Assembly: GCF_014200575.1 (NCBI RefSeq)
Contig: NZ_JACHBZ010000014.1
Location: 1-64,000, forward strand
Reading direction: 5' to 3'
Length of the DNA: 64,000 nt
Source: Mucilaginibacter saanensis
GTDB lineage: Bacteria; Bacteroidota; Bacteroidia; Sphingobacteriales; Sphingobacteriaceae
The notes beneath the pieces are model-generated. The model made no database searches. It saw nothing but the letters and a program-made list of their open reading frames with translations, and was not told the origin of the DNA. Made by a program: the position numbers and the translations under genes. How positions within the stretch are numbered: position 1 is the stretch's first letter; every line of letters starts with the position of its first letter. Of the stretch, positions 9,088 through 18,587 are shown piece after piece.

Positions 9088-10500
9088 ATGAAAAAAAAGC
9101 TGGTTCAAAATCTTTCAGCTAATACACTGCAATTGGTAATTAACCAATTGTTTGGTGTACTTATGTTTTATATACTGTCGGTCAATTTGGATAAGACCAG
9201 TTTTGGGCTTATCAACCTGGCTTTAACCATTGTATTTACCTCGTTCAACATCCTCTCATTCGGTATTGATCAAACCGTAGTAAAAAAGGTAGCCCATGGT
9301 GACGATGCAGCTACGGTGCTCTCCCTATATGTATTCCATGTGCTTTTTACGGGCATTTTATTTTATGGCATTTTGTTGCTGGGCAAAATATTTTTTACTG
9401 ATCACTCATCGCTTTACCGGTTTATACTGTTTATTGGAGTAGGTAAACTCATGATATTTTTTTCGAGCCCATTGAAACAAATATCGGGCGGTATGGAAAA
9501 ATTCAAGTTACTGGCATACATGCTCGTAATATCCAATATAGTCAGGGGCGCTACTTTAGTTGTACTGGCGGCCTTTCATTTGGTAAGCGTGAATAATATA
9601 CTGTTGGTATTTATAGCGGGCGATACCTTAGAGTTAATCTTTTCTGTTTTTCTTTTTACCAGAAACATTGGTATTCCAATATTTCCGCGCTGGGATAAGA
9701 TAGCCTATATACAGCTGTTAAAGCAATCGTTACCACAGGTAGGCGTTGTGCTTATTACATCGGCATTGGCCCGGTTTGATTGGTTATTTATCGGCTTTAT
9801 GGTTTCTGCATCAAAGCTTGCCGAATACAGTTTTGCCTACAAGGTATTTGAGATCTCCACTTTACCATTGATGGCCATTGCGCCGCTGCTGATACCCCGG
9901 TTTACCAAACTGTTTAAAAATTCTGATTACGTTGGGCATAACCTTAAGCTCATCATCAGGGCCGAAATGATCATAGCCGCATTTACAGTGCTGCTGTTAA
10001 ACATGTGCTGGAACCCCATTATCGACCTGATCACTAAGGGTAAATATGGGATGGTAAATACCACCACTATATTTATCTTGTCCTTATGTTTGCCGCTTTT
10101 GTACCTGAACAATTTTTTATGGACTATTTTCTTTGTCCAAAACCGCTTAAAAATGATCCTCTACGTTTTTATGGTTACCCTTGGTGTAAACGTAATTGGC
10201 GATTTGATATTGATCCCGATTTTTAAAAATGAAGGCGCCGCTGTTGCTTATCTGGCATCGTGCATAATACAGGCCATTTTATTTATAAGCCAAAATAAAA
10301 TGCCTGTGCTAAAAGGGGCTTTGTTTACTTTGGTTAAATGTACCTTTTGTGCTTTAGCAGGCGCATTTGCAGCTAAAATGTTATTTAACAATCCGTGGCT
10401 GACCTTAGGCACATCGGTTACTTTTTTCTTTGTGATGCTGGCTCTTACTATGCAAATCAGGCGGGATGACCGTAAAAATCTGCTTCATATATTGAATTAA
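9088..10500 (+). CDS. Wzx-type polysaccharide flippase (MOP superfamily)
   Basis: A 470-residue integral membrane protein with about 12-14 predicted helices, like oligosaccharide-lipid flippases of the MOP superfamily. The N-terminal KLVQNLSANTLQLVINQLFG and the GIDQTVVKKVAHGD segment are typical. It would flip undecaprenyl-linked repeat units across the inner membrane for the polymerase and ligase encoded downstream. It sits directly behind the first GT2 gene in the same operon. Family placement is based on hydropathy and sequence look; substrate is unknown. Confidence 0.85.
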   Translation: MKKKLVQNLSANTLQLVINQLFGVLMFYILSVNLDKTSFGLINLALTIVFTSFNILSFGIDQTVVKKVAHGDDAATVLSLYVFHVLFTGILFYGILLLGKIFFTDHSSLYRFILFIGVGKLMIFFSSPLKQISGGMEKFKLLAYMLVISNIVRGATLVVLAAFHLVSVNNILLVFIAGDTLELIFSVFLFTRNIGIPIFPRWDKIAYIQLLKQSLPQVGVVLITSALARFDWLFIGFMVSASKLAEYSFAYKVFEISTLPLMAIAPLLIPRFTKLFKNSDYVGHNLKLIIRAEMIIAAFTVLLLNMCWNPIIDLITKGKYGMVNTTTIFILSLCLPLLYLNNFLWTIFFVQNRLKMILYVFMVTLGVNVIGDLILIPIFKNEGAAVAYLASCIIQAILFISQNKMPVLKGALFTLVKCTFCALAGAFAAKMLFNNPWLTLGTSVTFFFVMLALTMQIRRDDRKNLLHILN

Positions 10501-10577
10501 CTAAATAGCGAACATTCTGATTTCCGCAGGCAACCAATCCGATTTTCAGGTCGTATTGATTGTAAAGAAACCCGGTA

Positions 10578-12239
10578 ATGTTTAACAGATCAGCGGCTTT
10601 TTATTGGGACAAGGTAAAAGATAAGGTGGATTGGAAACTCCTTACCTTTTTATTGCTTTTTTTAAATGTAAAGCTGGTTGTAAAAATCCCGGTTATCATT
10701 GTGCTCAGTTTATGGCAGTCCAATTTCAGGTTCGGATTTCGCTTTAAAAATTCACGTCTGCCACTTTTTTACCTGTTAATTATTGGTATTGCCGTTATTA
10801 ATTGGGTTGTAACCAAAAGCTATGCTAATGCAAATTATAACGTATTGCTGCTCACTGGCGTTGCTTTCTGGCTGGTATGTATATTAGCAGCACATCAGGT
10901 TAAACTCTCGGTTGAGCGCAATACCCCGGTCGTTATCCATCAAACCATAGTAGCCTTTTTTATTATTAATGCATTATTGTCAATTTGTGCACTTGCTGTT
11001 ATTATTTTAAAAACGCATACCATTAATCCCTATACCTATCAGGGGCAGTATCAAAAATACTTTATAAGTACCGGCGATTATATAAAAGGCGTAACGTTTG
11101 ATACCTCAGTGACCAATGCTGTGCTTAATGCTTTTGGTGTATTATACTTTTTAGCCAAAAGAAACCCGGTCATGCTTTTTGTGTGTATGATAGTTTTATT
11201 GCTTACCGGCAGCAACTTTATTAATCTGCTCCTATTACCTACGCTGGTAGTACTGTTCATTTTTAAAACAGACCGTTACCAAAAAAGCCTTATCGTGATA
11301 TGCCTGGTTTTCCTGGTAATTTTTATGGCGAAGATATCGCCGCAAAACAATAAATATGCTACAGAAACACTTGCTCATTTGTTTCACAAGGAGATTTACC
11401 CTATAAAGCAACCTGCAGCCGTAACCCTCCCAATTACGCTAAGGCCAGACAGCACATTAAACCCAGAGGAGCGGAAACAAAAAATAGCCACATTATATCT
11501 GGATAGTGTAGGCAAAATATTGGATATAATACGGAAGAAAAGGGCCAATAAGCTTTTTAAAAATGTTTACCTGGCACAGGGCGGCCGCATTGCTATCCCA
11601 GCGGATGATATTAATGCCTATAACTACCAGAGCAGTACACAAACCCCGCCCGAACAAATCCAACTGGTTAATTTTATTAACACACATAAAGATTCACTAC
11701 CGATATCAGGCAACGATAATTATGTACCTGCACTGCCGGGGAAAGCGATGGCCTTTTTGCAGACAGTAAGTTTTTTTAAGGATCATTTGTCCAGCAGTAT
11801 CACCGGTATGGGCATGGGTAATTTTTCGTCAAAACTGGCTTTCCGGGCTGCTGGCCTGGGTTTTGACGGAGGCTATCCGCATCAATATATTTATATCAAT
11901 CATCGCTTCATGGTTAATCACCTTGATGTATACCTCAGCTTCTTTAGCAAAAGATCAGGCTTTCATTCATTAACCAATAGTCCATTCTCTGTTTACGACC
12001 AGTTAGTTTCGGAGTACGGCTTAATTGGGTTATTGGTTTTTATGATCAGTTACATCGGCTTTTTTGCAAAACATTATAAAAAACTAACCTACGGCATACC
12101 CATTTTACTTTTAATGATGGCTGTTTTATTTACCGACTATTGGTTTGAGCAGTTATCGGTACTGGTGTTTTTCGAGCTGCTTTTATTTCTCAATATAAAA
12201 GAAAACCAAACGCTTAATCCTGTCAGCAATGAACTTTGA
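10578..12239 (+). CDS. Wzy/O-antigen polymerase-like membrane protein
   Basis: A 553-residue polytopic membrane protein with roughly ten helices and one large soluble loop (about residues 260-440) between them, the topology of Wzy polymerases and WaaL ligases. Late in the loop MGMGNFSSKLAFRAAG resembles the 'G.G.G.F' signature of O-antigen ligase/polymerase families, and the C-terminus returns to helices (LLLMMAVLFTDYWFEQ). The loop is longer than usual. It overlaps the next GT2 gene by 11 bases. It is likely the repeat-unit polymerase, with the 15.4 kb gene as a second Wzy/WaaL-like protein. Confidence 0.65.
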   Translation: MFNRSAAFYWDKVKDKVDWKLLTFLLLFLNVKLVVKIPVIIVLSLWQSNFRFGFRFKNSRLPLFYLLIIGIAVINWVVTKSYANANYNVLLLTGVAFWLVCILAAHQVKLSVERNTPVVIHQTIVAFFIINALLSICALAVIILKTHTINPYTYQGQYQKYFISTGDYIKGVTFDTSVTNAVLNAFGVLYFLAKRNPVMLFVCMIVLLLTGSNFINLLLLPTLVVLFIFKTDRYQKSLIVICLVFLVIFMAKISPQNNKYATETLAHLFHKEIYPIKQPAAVTLPITLRPDSTLNPEERKQKIATLYLDSVGKILDIIRKKRANKLFKNVYLAQGGRIAIPADDINAYNYQSSTQTPPEQIQLVNFINTHKDSLPISGNDNYVPALPGKAMAFLQTVSFFKDHLSSSITGMGMGNFSSKLAFRAAGLGFDGGYPHQYIYINHRFMVNHLDVYLSFFSKRSGFHSLTNSPFSVYDQLVSEYGLIGLLVFMISYIGFFAKHYKKLTYGIPILLLMMAVLFTDYWFEQLSVLVFFELLLFLNIKENQTLNPVSNEL

Positions 12240-13197
12240 TGTACCTAAGATAACGGTTTTAATGCCCGCGTATAACGCCGGCAAGTATATAAAGGAAGCC
12301 ATAGCGTCGGTTCTGGAGCAAACCTTTACAGATTTTGAACTGCTCATTGTTAATGATGGCTCAACCGATGATACCGCAGATGTGATCAGGGCATTTAACG
12401 ATCCAAGAATAGTTATGATATACCAGGATAATAAAGGTGTTGCCCTGGCGCTGAATAAGGGATTACAATATGCACGTGCTCCTTATATAGCCCGTTTTGA
12501 TGCGGACGACGTATGCCATACCGAGCGGTTACAATTACAGTACGACTTTATGGTAAACAACCCGCAATACAGTATAGTGGGTGCAGCTGCCGATTATATG
12601 GATATGGATGGCACCTATCTGTTTACCTCTACCCCGCCGGCAACTACCAATGAGGATATACAGCAATTAGCACATGATGTTTGTCCGTTTATACACTCCA
12701 CCGTGTTTTATAAAAAAGAGGTTATTGTGAATGCTGGTGGATATAATGAGCATGCCTATACCTATGAAGATCATTTTTTGTGGGTAAATATCCTGAAAGA
12801 TCAAAAAGCCTGTAACTTTTTACAGCCTCTCATCAAATTAAGGTTAAACCCTGAATCCATTACCATTGATGAAAAGTGGAGGCCGCGCAGGTTTCTCGAA
12901 ATTAAATATGCTACGCTCAAAAATCGCAACATCACCTCGCACCAAGGTGATCTGCTAATGCAGATTGGCGAAAAGCAATATTCACCTCAAATTAAACAGG
13001 GCTCTTATTATGCATTGTGTGCCAAAAAGCTGCTGGTTAATAATTACCATCCACAAAAGGCACGTTTGCATGTAGCCAGGGCAATCAGCATATCCCCGCT
13101 CAGGCTGGATAATTACTTGTTGTACACCATTACTTATTTGCCCGAGAGATTAATCACCTGGTTGCATAAAATGAGTTCAGGGAGGGCTGCACAATGA
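12229..13197 (+). CDS. Family 2 glycosyltransferase
   Basis: A 322-residue GT2 enzyme. KITVLMPAYNAGKYIKEAI and LLIVNDGSTDDTADVI form the donor-binding half, and YIARFDADDVCH holds the DxD-type metal site. YTYEDHFLWVNIL carries the acidic catalytic-base motif (ED). It overlaps its neighbours on both sides (11 bases upstream, 4 bases downstream), so it belongs to the same translationally coupled operon. It should act on the cytoplasmic face of the membrane; the sugar is unknown. Confidence 0.9.
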   Translation: MNFDVPKITVLMPAYNAGKYIKEAIASVLEQTFTDFELLIVNDGSTDDTADVIRAFNDPRIVMIYQDNKGVALALNKGLQYARAPYIARFDADDVCHTERLQLQYDFMVNNPQYSIVGAAADYMDMDGTYLFTSTPPATTNEDIQQLAHDVCPFIHSTVFYKKEVIVNAGGYNEHAYTYEDHFLWVNILKDQKACNFLQPLIKLRLNPESITIDEKWRPRRFLEIKYATLKNRNITSHQGDLLMQIGEKQYSPQIKQGSYYALCAKKLLVNNYHPQKARLHVARAISISPLRLDNYLLYTITYLPERLITWLHKMSSGRAAQ

Positions 13198-14267
13198 TTA
13201 AAGTAGCATTTATTACCCGATCGACCATTTATACCGTTCCTGGCGGCGACACCATACAGGCAGTGCAAACCGCGCGGCACCTTACAGAAATGGGCATAAC
13301 AGCCGAAATAAAACTGGCTAATGAGCATATCCATTATCATAATTACGATCTGTTACATTTCTTTAATCTTACCCGCCCCGCCGATATCTTATACCACAGC
13401 CAAAAAGCCGGGATACCCTATGTAATATCAACCATACTATGCAATTACGGCGAGTATGATAAATATCACCGCAAAGGTGCCGGGAGGCTACTGCGTTACC
13501 TGTCAACAGATACCATTGAATACCTTAAATCAATTGCCCGGTACGTGCTGGGGCGCGATAGCCTGGCAAGCCCGTCCTACACCTGGCTGGGGCAGCGTAA
13601 GAGCATCAAAAACATATTGAGCCGGGCAGCCATGATATTGCCTAATTCTGAATCTGAATATCGCCGTGTAATTCAATCGTACCAACGCAAGGTAAACCAC
13701 CAGGTAATACCCAATGGTGCCGATCAAAATCTGTTTCAGTACGATGCATCCATCAAAAAAGACGAAAAACTGGTGATATGTGCCGCAAGGATCGAGGGGA
13801 TAAAAAATCAGCTGAATTTAATTCTGGCCCTGAATAATACCCCTTACCGTTTGTTGCTCATAGGCAACCATGCCCCCAATCAGTTGGCTTATTACCAGGA
13901 ATGCCGCAGTGTGGCCGCTGATAATGTGAGTTTTATTGATCAGGTACCGCAGCATGAACTGGTTAAATATTATCGCCAGGCAAAGGTGCATATCCTGCCC
14001 AGCTGGTTTGAAACTACCGGGTTAAGCTCTATTGAAGCCGCGTTAATGGGCTGCAACATTGTAACCAGCGACAAAGGCGATGTGCGTGAGTATTTTGCCA
14101 ATGATGCCTTTTATTGCGACCCATCATCACCAGAGAGTATCCTGGCAGCGGTTACAAATGCAAGCAGCACCGCTTATAACGAAACATTAAGGCATCGAAT
14201 ATTAAAAAAATACACCTGGAAACAGGCGGCTTCGCAAACTTTAAAAGCATATCAATCAGTATTATAG
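13194..14267 (+). CDS. Family 4 glycosyltransferase
   Basis: A 357-residue GT-B enzyme. The N-terminal half (VAFITRSTIYTVPGGDTIQA) binds acceptor, and the C-terminal half has LVICAARIEGIKNQ and the GT4 site ILPSWFETTGLSSIEAALMG with the E-x7-E pair, followed by NIVTSDKGDVREYF. The start overlaps the previous stop by ATGA. It is a retaining glycosyltransferase using a nucleotide sugar. The gene lies between two other transferase genes, so it probably adds one residue of the same repeat unit. Confidence 0.9.
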   Translation: MIKVAFITRSTIYTVPGGDTIQAVQTARHLTEMGITAEIKLANEHIHYHNYDLLHFFNLTRPADILYHSQKAGIPYVISTILCNYGEYDKYHRKGAGRLLRYLSTDTIEYLKSIARYVLGRDSLASPSYTWLGQRKSIKNILSRAAMILPNSESEYRRVIQSYQRKVNHQVIPNGADQNLFQYDASIKKDEKLVICAARIEGIKNQLNLILALNNTPYRLLLIGNHAPNQLAYYQECRSVAADNVSFIDQVPQHELVKYYRQAKVHILPSWFETTGLSSIEAALMGCNIVTSDKGDVREYFANDAFYCDPSSPESILAAVTNASSTAYNETLRHRILKKYTWKQAASQTLKAYQSVL

Positions 14268-14269
14268 CC

Positions 14270-15403
14270 ATGAAATTACGCATAGCCATATTAGGAACCA
14301 GAGGCATACCAAATTACTACGGTGGGTTTGAGCATATATCTGAATATGTTTCGGCCGGTTTAGTAAAACGCGGGCACTCGGTAACCGTTTATAATTCGCA
14401 TAATCACCCCTACACCCATGACAGCTGGAATGGTGTGGAGATCAGGCATTGCTATGATCCGGAATACCTGGTAGGTACCGCCGGACAGTTCATTTATGAT
14501 ATGAACTGCCTGCTTGATGCCCGCAAAAGAAAATTTGATGTGGTATTGATCATGGGTTATACCAGCAGCTCGGTATGGGGTAGGCTATACCCGCAAAACA
14601 GCACCATTATTACCAATATGGATGGTATGGAATGGAAACGTTCAAAATACTCCAAACCGGTACAAAAATTCCTGAAATATGCCGAGAAGCTGGCCGTACA
14701 ATACAGTCAGTATTATATTTCTGATTCAAAGGTAATCAAGGCCTACCTGGCAGATAAGTATAACATCAACAGCGAATATATACCCTACGGGGCCGATGTT
14801 TACTCAGATGTAGAGCGCGAACAATATGATTTTACTGAAGCCATTAAGGAGGATTATTTTTTACTCATGGCGCGCATGGAACCCGAAAATAATATTGAAG
14901 CCATTTTAGAAGGCTTTAATAAAAGTAATTCCAACAGGAAATTTAAGGTTTTGGGCGATACCAGCAATCGTTTCGGCAAGTTTATTACCCATAAATTCAG
15001 TAATGACGAACGCATTGAGTTTAAGGGGGCAATTTTTGATACCCCCAAGGTGCGTGCATTACAAAATAACTCCTACCTGTATTTTCACGGGCACAGCGTT
15101 GGCGGTACCAATCCATCACTACTGGAGGCTATGGCCAGCGAGGCATTGATAGCGGCACATAACAACCCCTTCAATAAATCGGTGCTGAATACGGATGCCT
15201 TTTATTTTTCAAACGCAACAGAAGTAAAACACCTGGTTGAAAATGTACAAAGAAAGGATCTGGAAAAAAGCATGGTGATGAATAACCTGCATAAAATACA
15301 ATACCAGTTTAACTGGGAACGGGTTATTGACCAATACGAGGAATTTATTGTGGAAAGCTATAAACATTCAAACTATGAAAGAGTTATTGCTGATCAACGA
15401 TAG
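14270..15403 (+). CDS. DUF1972 domain glycosyltransferase (rhamnosyltransferase-like)
   Basis: A 377-residue GT-B glycosyltransferase opening with LRIAILGTRGIPNYYGGFEH, the hallmark of DUF1972 proteins, often annotated as rhamnosyl- or other GT4 transferases. The C-terminal half has YFHGHSVGGTNPSLLEAMAS, the typical donor-binding loop with the conserved acidic residue. It starts two bases past the upstream stop, and its own tail overlaps the next gene by 29 bases. The exact sugar is not readable. Confidence 0.9.
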   Translation: MKLRIAILGTRGIPNYYGGFEHISEYVSAGLVKRGHSVTVYNSHNHPYTHDSWNGVEIRHCYDPEYLVGTAGQFIYDMNCLLDARKRKFDVVLIMGYTSSSVWGRLYPQNSTIITNMDGMEWKRSKYSKPVQKFLKYAEKLAVQYSQYYISDSKVIKAYLADKYNINSEYIPYGADVYSDVEREQYDFTEAIKEDYFLLMARMEPENNIEAILEGFNKSNSNRKFKVLGDTSNRFGKFITHKFSNDERIEFKGAIFDTPKVRALQNNSYLYFHGHSVGGTNPSLLEAMASEALIAAHNNPFNKSVLNTDAFYFSNATEVKHLVENVQRKDLEKSMVMNNLHKIQYQFNWERVIDQYEEFIVESYKHSNYERVIADQR

Positions 15404-16712
15404 TAAAGCTAATAAGGTCAGTTACTACCATATAATGCTATTAATGGCCAGCTTGCCGTTTGATTTGTTTTATAGCCATATCATACTCATCAGCTTTGCC
15501 CTGCATACCTTTATACATTTAAAAAAGGAGAAGCTAAAATCCTTGCTGTCGGTAAAAATGCTAGTGCTGCCATCGGTTTTGTTTGTTAGTATAGTGGCAA
15601 CTGCTTGTACCACGAACATGCGGGCAGCTTTTACTGAATGGACACTCAGGATACCACTCTTATTATTTCCTTTACTTTTTTCCTTAACTGAGCTGGATCT
15701 TAAAAAATACCGGTCAAATCTTTTGTTGGCTTTTTCCCTGATTTGCAGCGGCACCATCTTTTACTTGTATGCCGATGCACTTTATACCATCAGGTATTAC
15801 CACTTGCCGCTGCGGGCGCTTTTTGCCGAAGGCTTTACCAATCATAATTTTGCGCAACCCATTAATATACATGCCACTTTTTTCTCGTTTCAATTGGTAA
15901 TAGCGCTGGTTAACTTACTGTACCTTTTAATGATAGGAGCATCCCCGCGTTTTACAAAAGCATTATATATTGCCTGCAGTATGCTGCTAATCGCCGGCAT
16001 TATTCAGCTAAGTTCAAAATCTATATTACTGGTATTATTTGTCATCGTTAATATGGTACTTCCTTATTGCCTGCTTCAGGGTAAAAGCCGGAAAAAGTTT
16101 ATATTCACTGGCCTTGCCATTTCTGTATTACTTGGGGCAGGTATTTTAAGCATTCCCACCTTTAGGGACCGTTACGTTACCCTGTTCAGGCAGGACCTAT
16201 CGGTTGATAAAACGCTACCCCGAAACTCCGATTCGCGGATTGAACGGTGGCACGTAGCTGCTGAACGCATCAAACAGAAGCCATTCATTGGATATGGTTC
16301 AGGTTCAGAAATTAACTTGCTGCATAACGACTTTTATAAGGCCAAAATGTACAGCTCCTTTCTTTATGGCTTAAATGCGCACAATCAGTATATCAGTTTT
16401 ACCTTAAAATCCGGAATATGGGGGCTGCTTATCTATCTGTTTACTTTGGGTTATGGCTTTAAAATGTCCTTCAGGAAAAAGGATGTAGTATTTATCAGCT
16501 TTATGCTGGTAATTACCGTGGTTTCGTTTGCCGAGAATTATCTTGATGTAGATAAAGGGGTAATGTTCTATGGTTTTTTCTTCTCCTTTTTTATTTTCTA
16601 TCATGCAGAAAAAGAAACTGTTATTACGGATAATCAAAAGCCTCATGATTATTTAAGCCCGGTGGCAACCAACGCATTGCCTGTTACGTCATATTATTAT
16701 AACACCCTGTAA
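15375..16712 (+). CDS. O-antigen ligase/polymerase family membrane protein
   Basis: A roughly 445-residue polytopic inner-membrane protein of the Wzy_C/WaaL family. The start at 15375 (MKELLLINDSKANKV) is preferred over an in-frame ATG at 15327 buried deep in the previous gene. The signature periplasmic loop contains SDSRIERWHVAAERIKQKPF and IGYGSGSEINLLHNDF, with LNAHNQYISFTLKSGIWGLL shortly after, the usual 'G.G...H N.Y' ligase pattern. It would transfer or polymerise lipid-linked glycan in the periplasm. With the 10.6 kb gene the operon has two such proteins, so one may be polymerase and the other ligase. Confidence 0.82.
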   Translation: MKELLLINDSKANKVSYYHIMLLMASLPFDLFYSHIILISFALHTFIHLKKEKLKSLLSVKMLVLPSVLFVSIVATACTTNMRAAFTEWTLRIPLLLFPLLFSLTELDLKKYRSNLLLAFSLICSGTIFYLYADALYTIRYYHLPLRALFAEGFTNHNFAQPINIHATFFSFQLVIALVNLLYLLMIGASPRFTKALYIACSMLLIAGIIQLSSKSILLVLFVIVNMVLPYCLLQGKSRKKFIFTGLAISVLLGAGILSIPTFRDRYVTLFRQDLSVDKTLPRNSDSRIERWHVAAERIKQKPFIGYGSGSEINLLHNDFYKAKMYSSFLYGLNAHNQYISFTLKSGIWGLLIYLFTLGYGFKMSFRKKDVVFISFMLVITVVSFAENYLDVDKGVMFYGFFFSFFIFYHAEKETVITDNQKPHDYLSPVATNALPVTSYYYNTL

Positions 16713-16754
16713 AAGTCCAATAAATCACTGGTAAATCATCAACACCTGGCAGAA

Positions 16755-17666
16755 ATGAAAAAGAATATATTAGCAACGCTGGCCTATTTTGATGTGTTCA
16801 ACTATCCGCTTACCCGCGAAGAGATCTGTTTGTTTTTGCCTGCGCGGTATGAACCTGCGCAGTTTGACGAAGCCATGGCTTGTTTAGTAAGCAGCAGACT
16901 TATTTACCGCTTTGATAAGTTTTATGCTTTAAAAAATGATCTGTACCTGATACGGCGCCGAAATGAAGGAAACAGGAAAGCCTTTGAAATGATAAAGACA
17001 GCCCGTAAGGTTGGTGATATCTTAATCAAATTCCCTTACGTACGTGGTATAGCTATTTCTGGCTCGTTATCAAAGAATTATGCTGATGATGAATCAGATA
17101 TTGATCTGTTTATTATTACAGCGCCTAACCGCTTATGGATAGCCCGAACGCTGATGCATTTCCTCAAGAAACTCACCTTTTTAGTTAATCGTGAGCATTA
17201 CTTTTGTATGAACTATTATATTGACGAACAACAGCTTGAAATTGCTGAAAAGAATGTTTACACGGCTACAGAGGTTGTTACGTTGATCCCCATACAAGGC
17301 GATACCACATTCGCTGATTTTTTTACTGCCAACGCCTGGACACGCAATTATCTGCCCAATCACATTATGCGCATGTCAACAGCCAAATCAATTGGTAAAG
17401 TATTTTTCAAAGGGGCTGTAGAATGGTTACTAAACAACCGCTTGGGTAACGCGCTCGACGATCACCTGATGAAAATTACAGCTGGCCGTTGGAACCAGAA
17501 AACCCGGCAAAAACGCCTCAATAACCACGGCATATTATTAGCTATGGCAGTTGATAAACATTATGCCAAACCAGATCCTCAAAATTTCCAGTATAAACTG
17601 ATCAGCCGGTACGAAACCCGGGTGGCGCAATTGCTTGAGGAAAATCAACACAGCGTAGCAAACTGA
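16755..17666 (+). CDS. Nucleotidyltransferase-fold protein with N-terminal winged-helix-like region
   Basis: A 303-residue protein with a Pol-beta-type nucleotidyltransferase motif: GSLSKNYADDESDIDLF at about 103-119 gives the GS and the two aspartates of DxD (D115, D117). Residues 1-65 (YFDVFNYPLTREEICLFL and a following basic segment) resemble a winged helix. The remaining 180 residues are helical. Proteins of this look are recurrent in Bacteroidota polysaccharide loci, but the substrate is unknown. It is the last gene of the plus-strand operon, facing the minus-strand radical SAM operon. Confidence 0.72.
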   Translation: MKKNILATLAYFDVFNYPLTREEICLFLPARYEPAQFDEAMACLVSSRLIYRFDKFYALKNDLYLIRRRNEGNRKAFEMIKTARKVGDILIKFPYVRGIAISGSLSKNYADDESDIDLFIITAPNRLWIARTLMHFLKKLTFLVNREHYFCMNYYIDEQQLEIAEKNVYTATEVVTLIPIQGDTTFADFFTANAWTRNYLPNHIMRMSTAKSIGKVFFKGAVEWLLNNRLGNALDDHLMKITAGRWNQKTRQKRLNNHGILLAMAVDKHYAKPDPQNFQYKLISRYETRVAQLLEENQHSVAN

Positions 17667-17765
17667 TCATTGATTACCGCCTTTTTTTGTTAAACATCAG
17701 GGATAATTTATTTACCAGCCACATAGAACAAAACTTAACCGCCCAAATAGACAAGCTGCGATAAG

Positions 17766-18587
17766 CTATTTTTTCTGGAGTGATATAATAAAGTAATCGC
17801 CCATATATTTCCAGGGCCATTTATCCTTCCATTTATCTTCTTTAATCTTTAAAAAGGCAAAGACCTGGGGATGTTTCTCGGCAAAGCCTTCAATATACGA
17901 TGGCGGCACCAGCGTGCACAATCCCTCCAAGCCAATTACCTTATAATTTGACTGTAAGGTATTGATAACAAACGAGGGGTTATAATACCAGCACTTAAAA
18001 TATGTTCCCTCGATGTGTGCAGTACGCCCCTTGCTGCTAAAAAAACGACGAAAGGCGGTTTTAAATTTACCCTTAAAAACAAGCAGCGTTTCCCATAAAC
18101 AAAACCCGGGGATAATAACCAGCGTAACTTTTCCGCCGGGTTTAAGCAGAGTATCAAATGATAGTAGCACCTTGTCCAGTTCGCCGGTACAATTAAGGCC
18201 ACCAAAGTTTGAAAATATATGATCAAAAGGCCCCTGATTTTTTAACCGGTTAAGTTCTGTAAAGGAACAGATCTCCAGGCTGACCTTGTTGCGGTGAGAA
18301 GCTGTTTTTTGTTGTAAAACCTGCTGCATACCTGTTGATATATCAGTGGCATGAACATGGTGCCCTGCATGGGCAAAAAACAAAGCATCTTCGCCGGTAC
18401 CGCTGTTTAGTTCCAGTATGCTGCTATCGGGTGCCAAACGCTGTAAAACATGCTGCCTTACCCTTGCCCGCTTATAATTGATAATGGTATTGCCCGAATA
18501 AATTTCATCAAATATCACCGACTGCTTTGAAAACGCCATTGATGCATCTGCTTCATTGTTGCTGGCTGTGCTGATATTGGTCATCAC
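17766..18587 (-). CDS. Class I SAM-dependent methyltransferase
   Basis: A 273-residue Rossmann methyltransferase. SSILELNSGTGEDALFFAHA is motif I and VHATDISTGMQQVL motif II, with DHIFSNFGGLNCTGELDKVL as the acceptor-side segment. The last gene of a five-gene minus-strand operon; its ATG overlaps the upstream radical SAM stop by four bases. The hydrophobic tract after LKPGGKVTLVIIPGF suggests binding of a lipid-like substrate, but no true transmembrane helix is seen. Likely modifies the product of the radical SAM enzymes. Confidence 0.87.
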   Translation of the reverse strand: MMTNISTASNNEADASMAFSKQSVIFDEIYSGNTIINYKRARVRQHVLQRLAPDSSILELNSGTGEDALFFAHAGHHVHATDISTGMQQVLQQKTASHRNKVSLEICSFTELNRLKNQGPFDHIFSNFGGLNCTGELDKVLLSFDTLLKPGGKVTLVIIPGFCLWETLLVFKGKFKTAFRRFFSSKGRTAHIEGTYFKCWYYNPSFVINTLQSNYKVIGLEGLCTLVPPSYIEGFAEKHPQVFAFLKIKEDKWKDKWPWKYMGDYFIISLQKK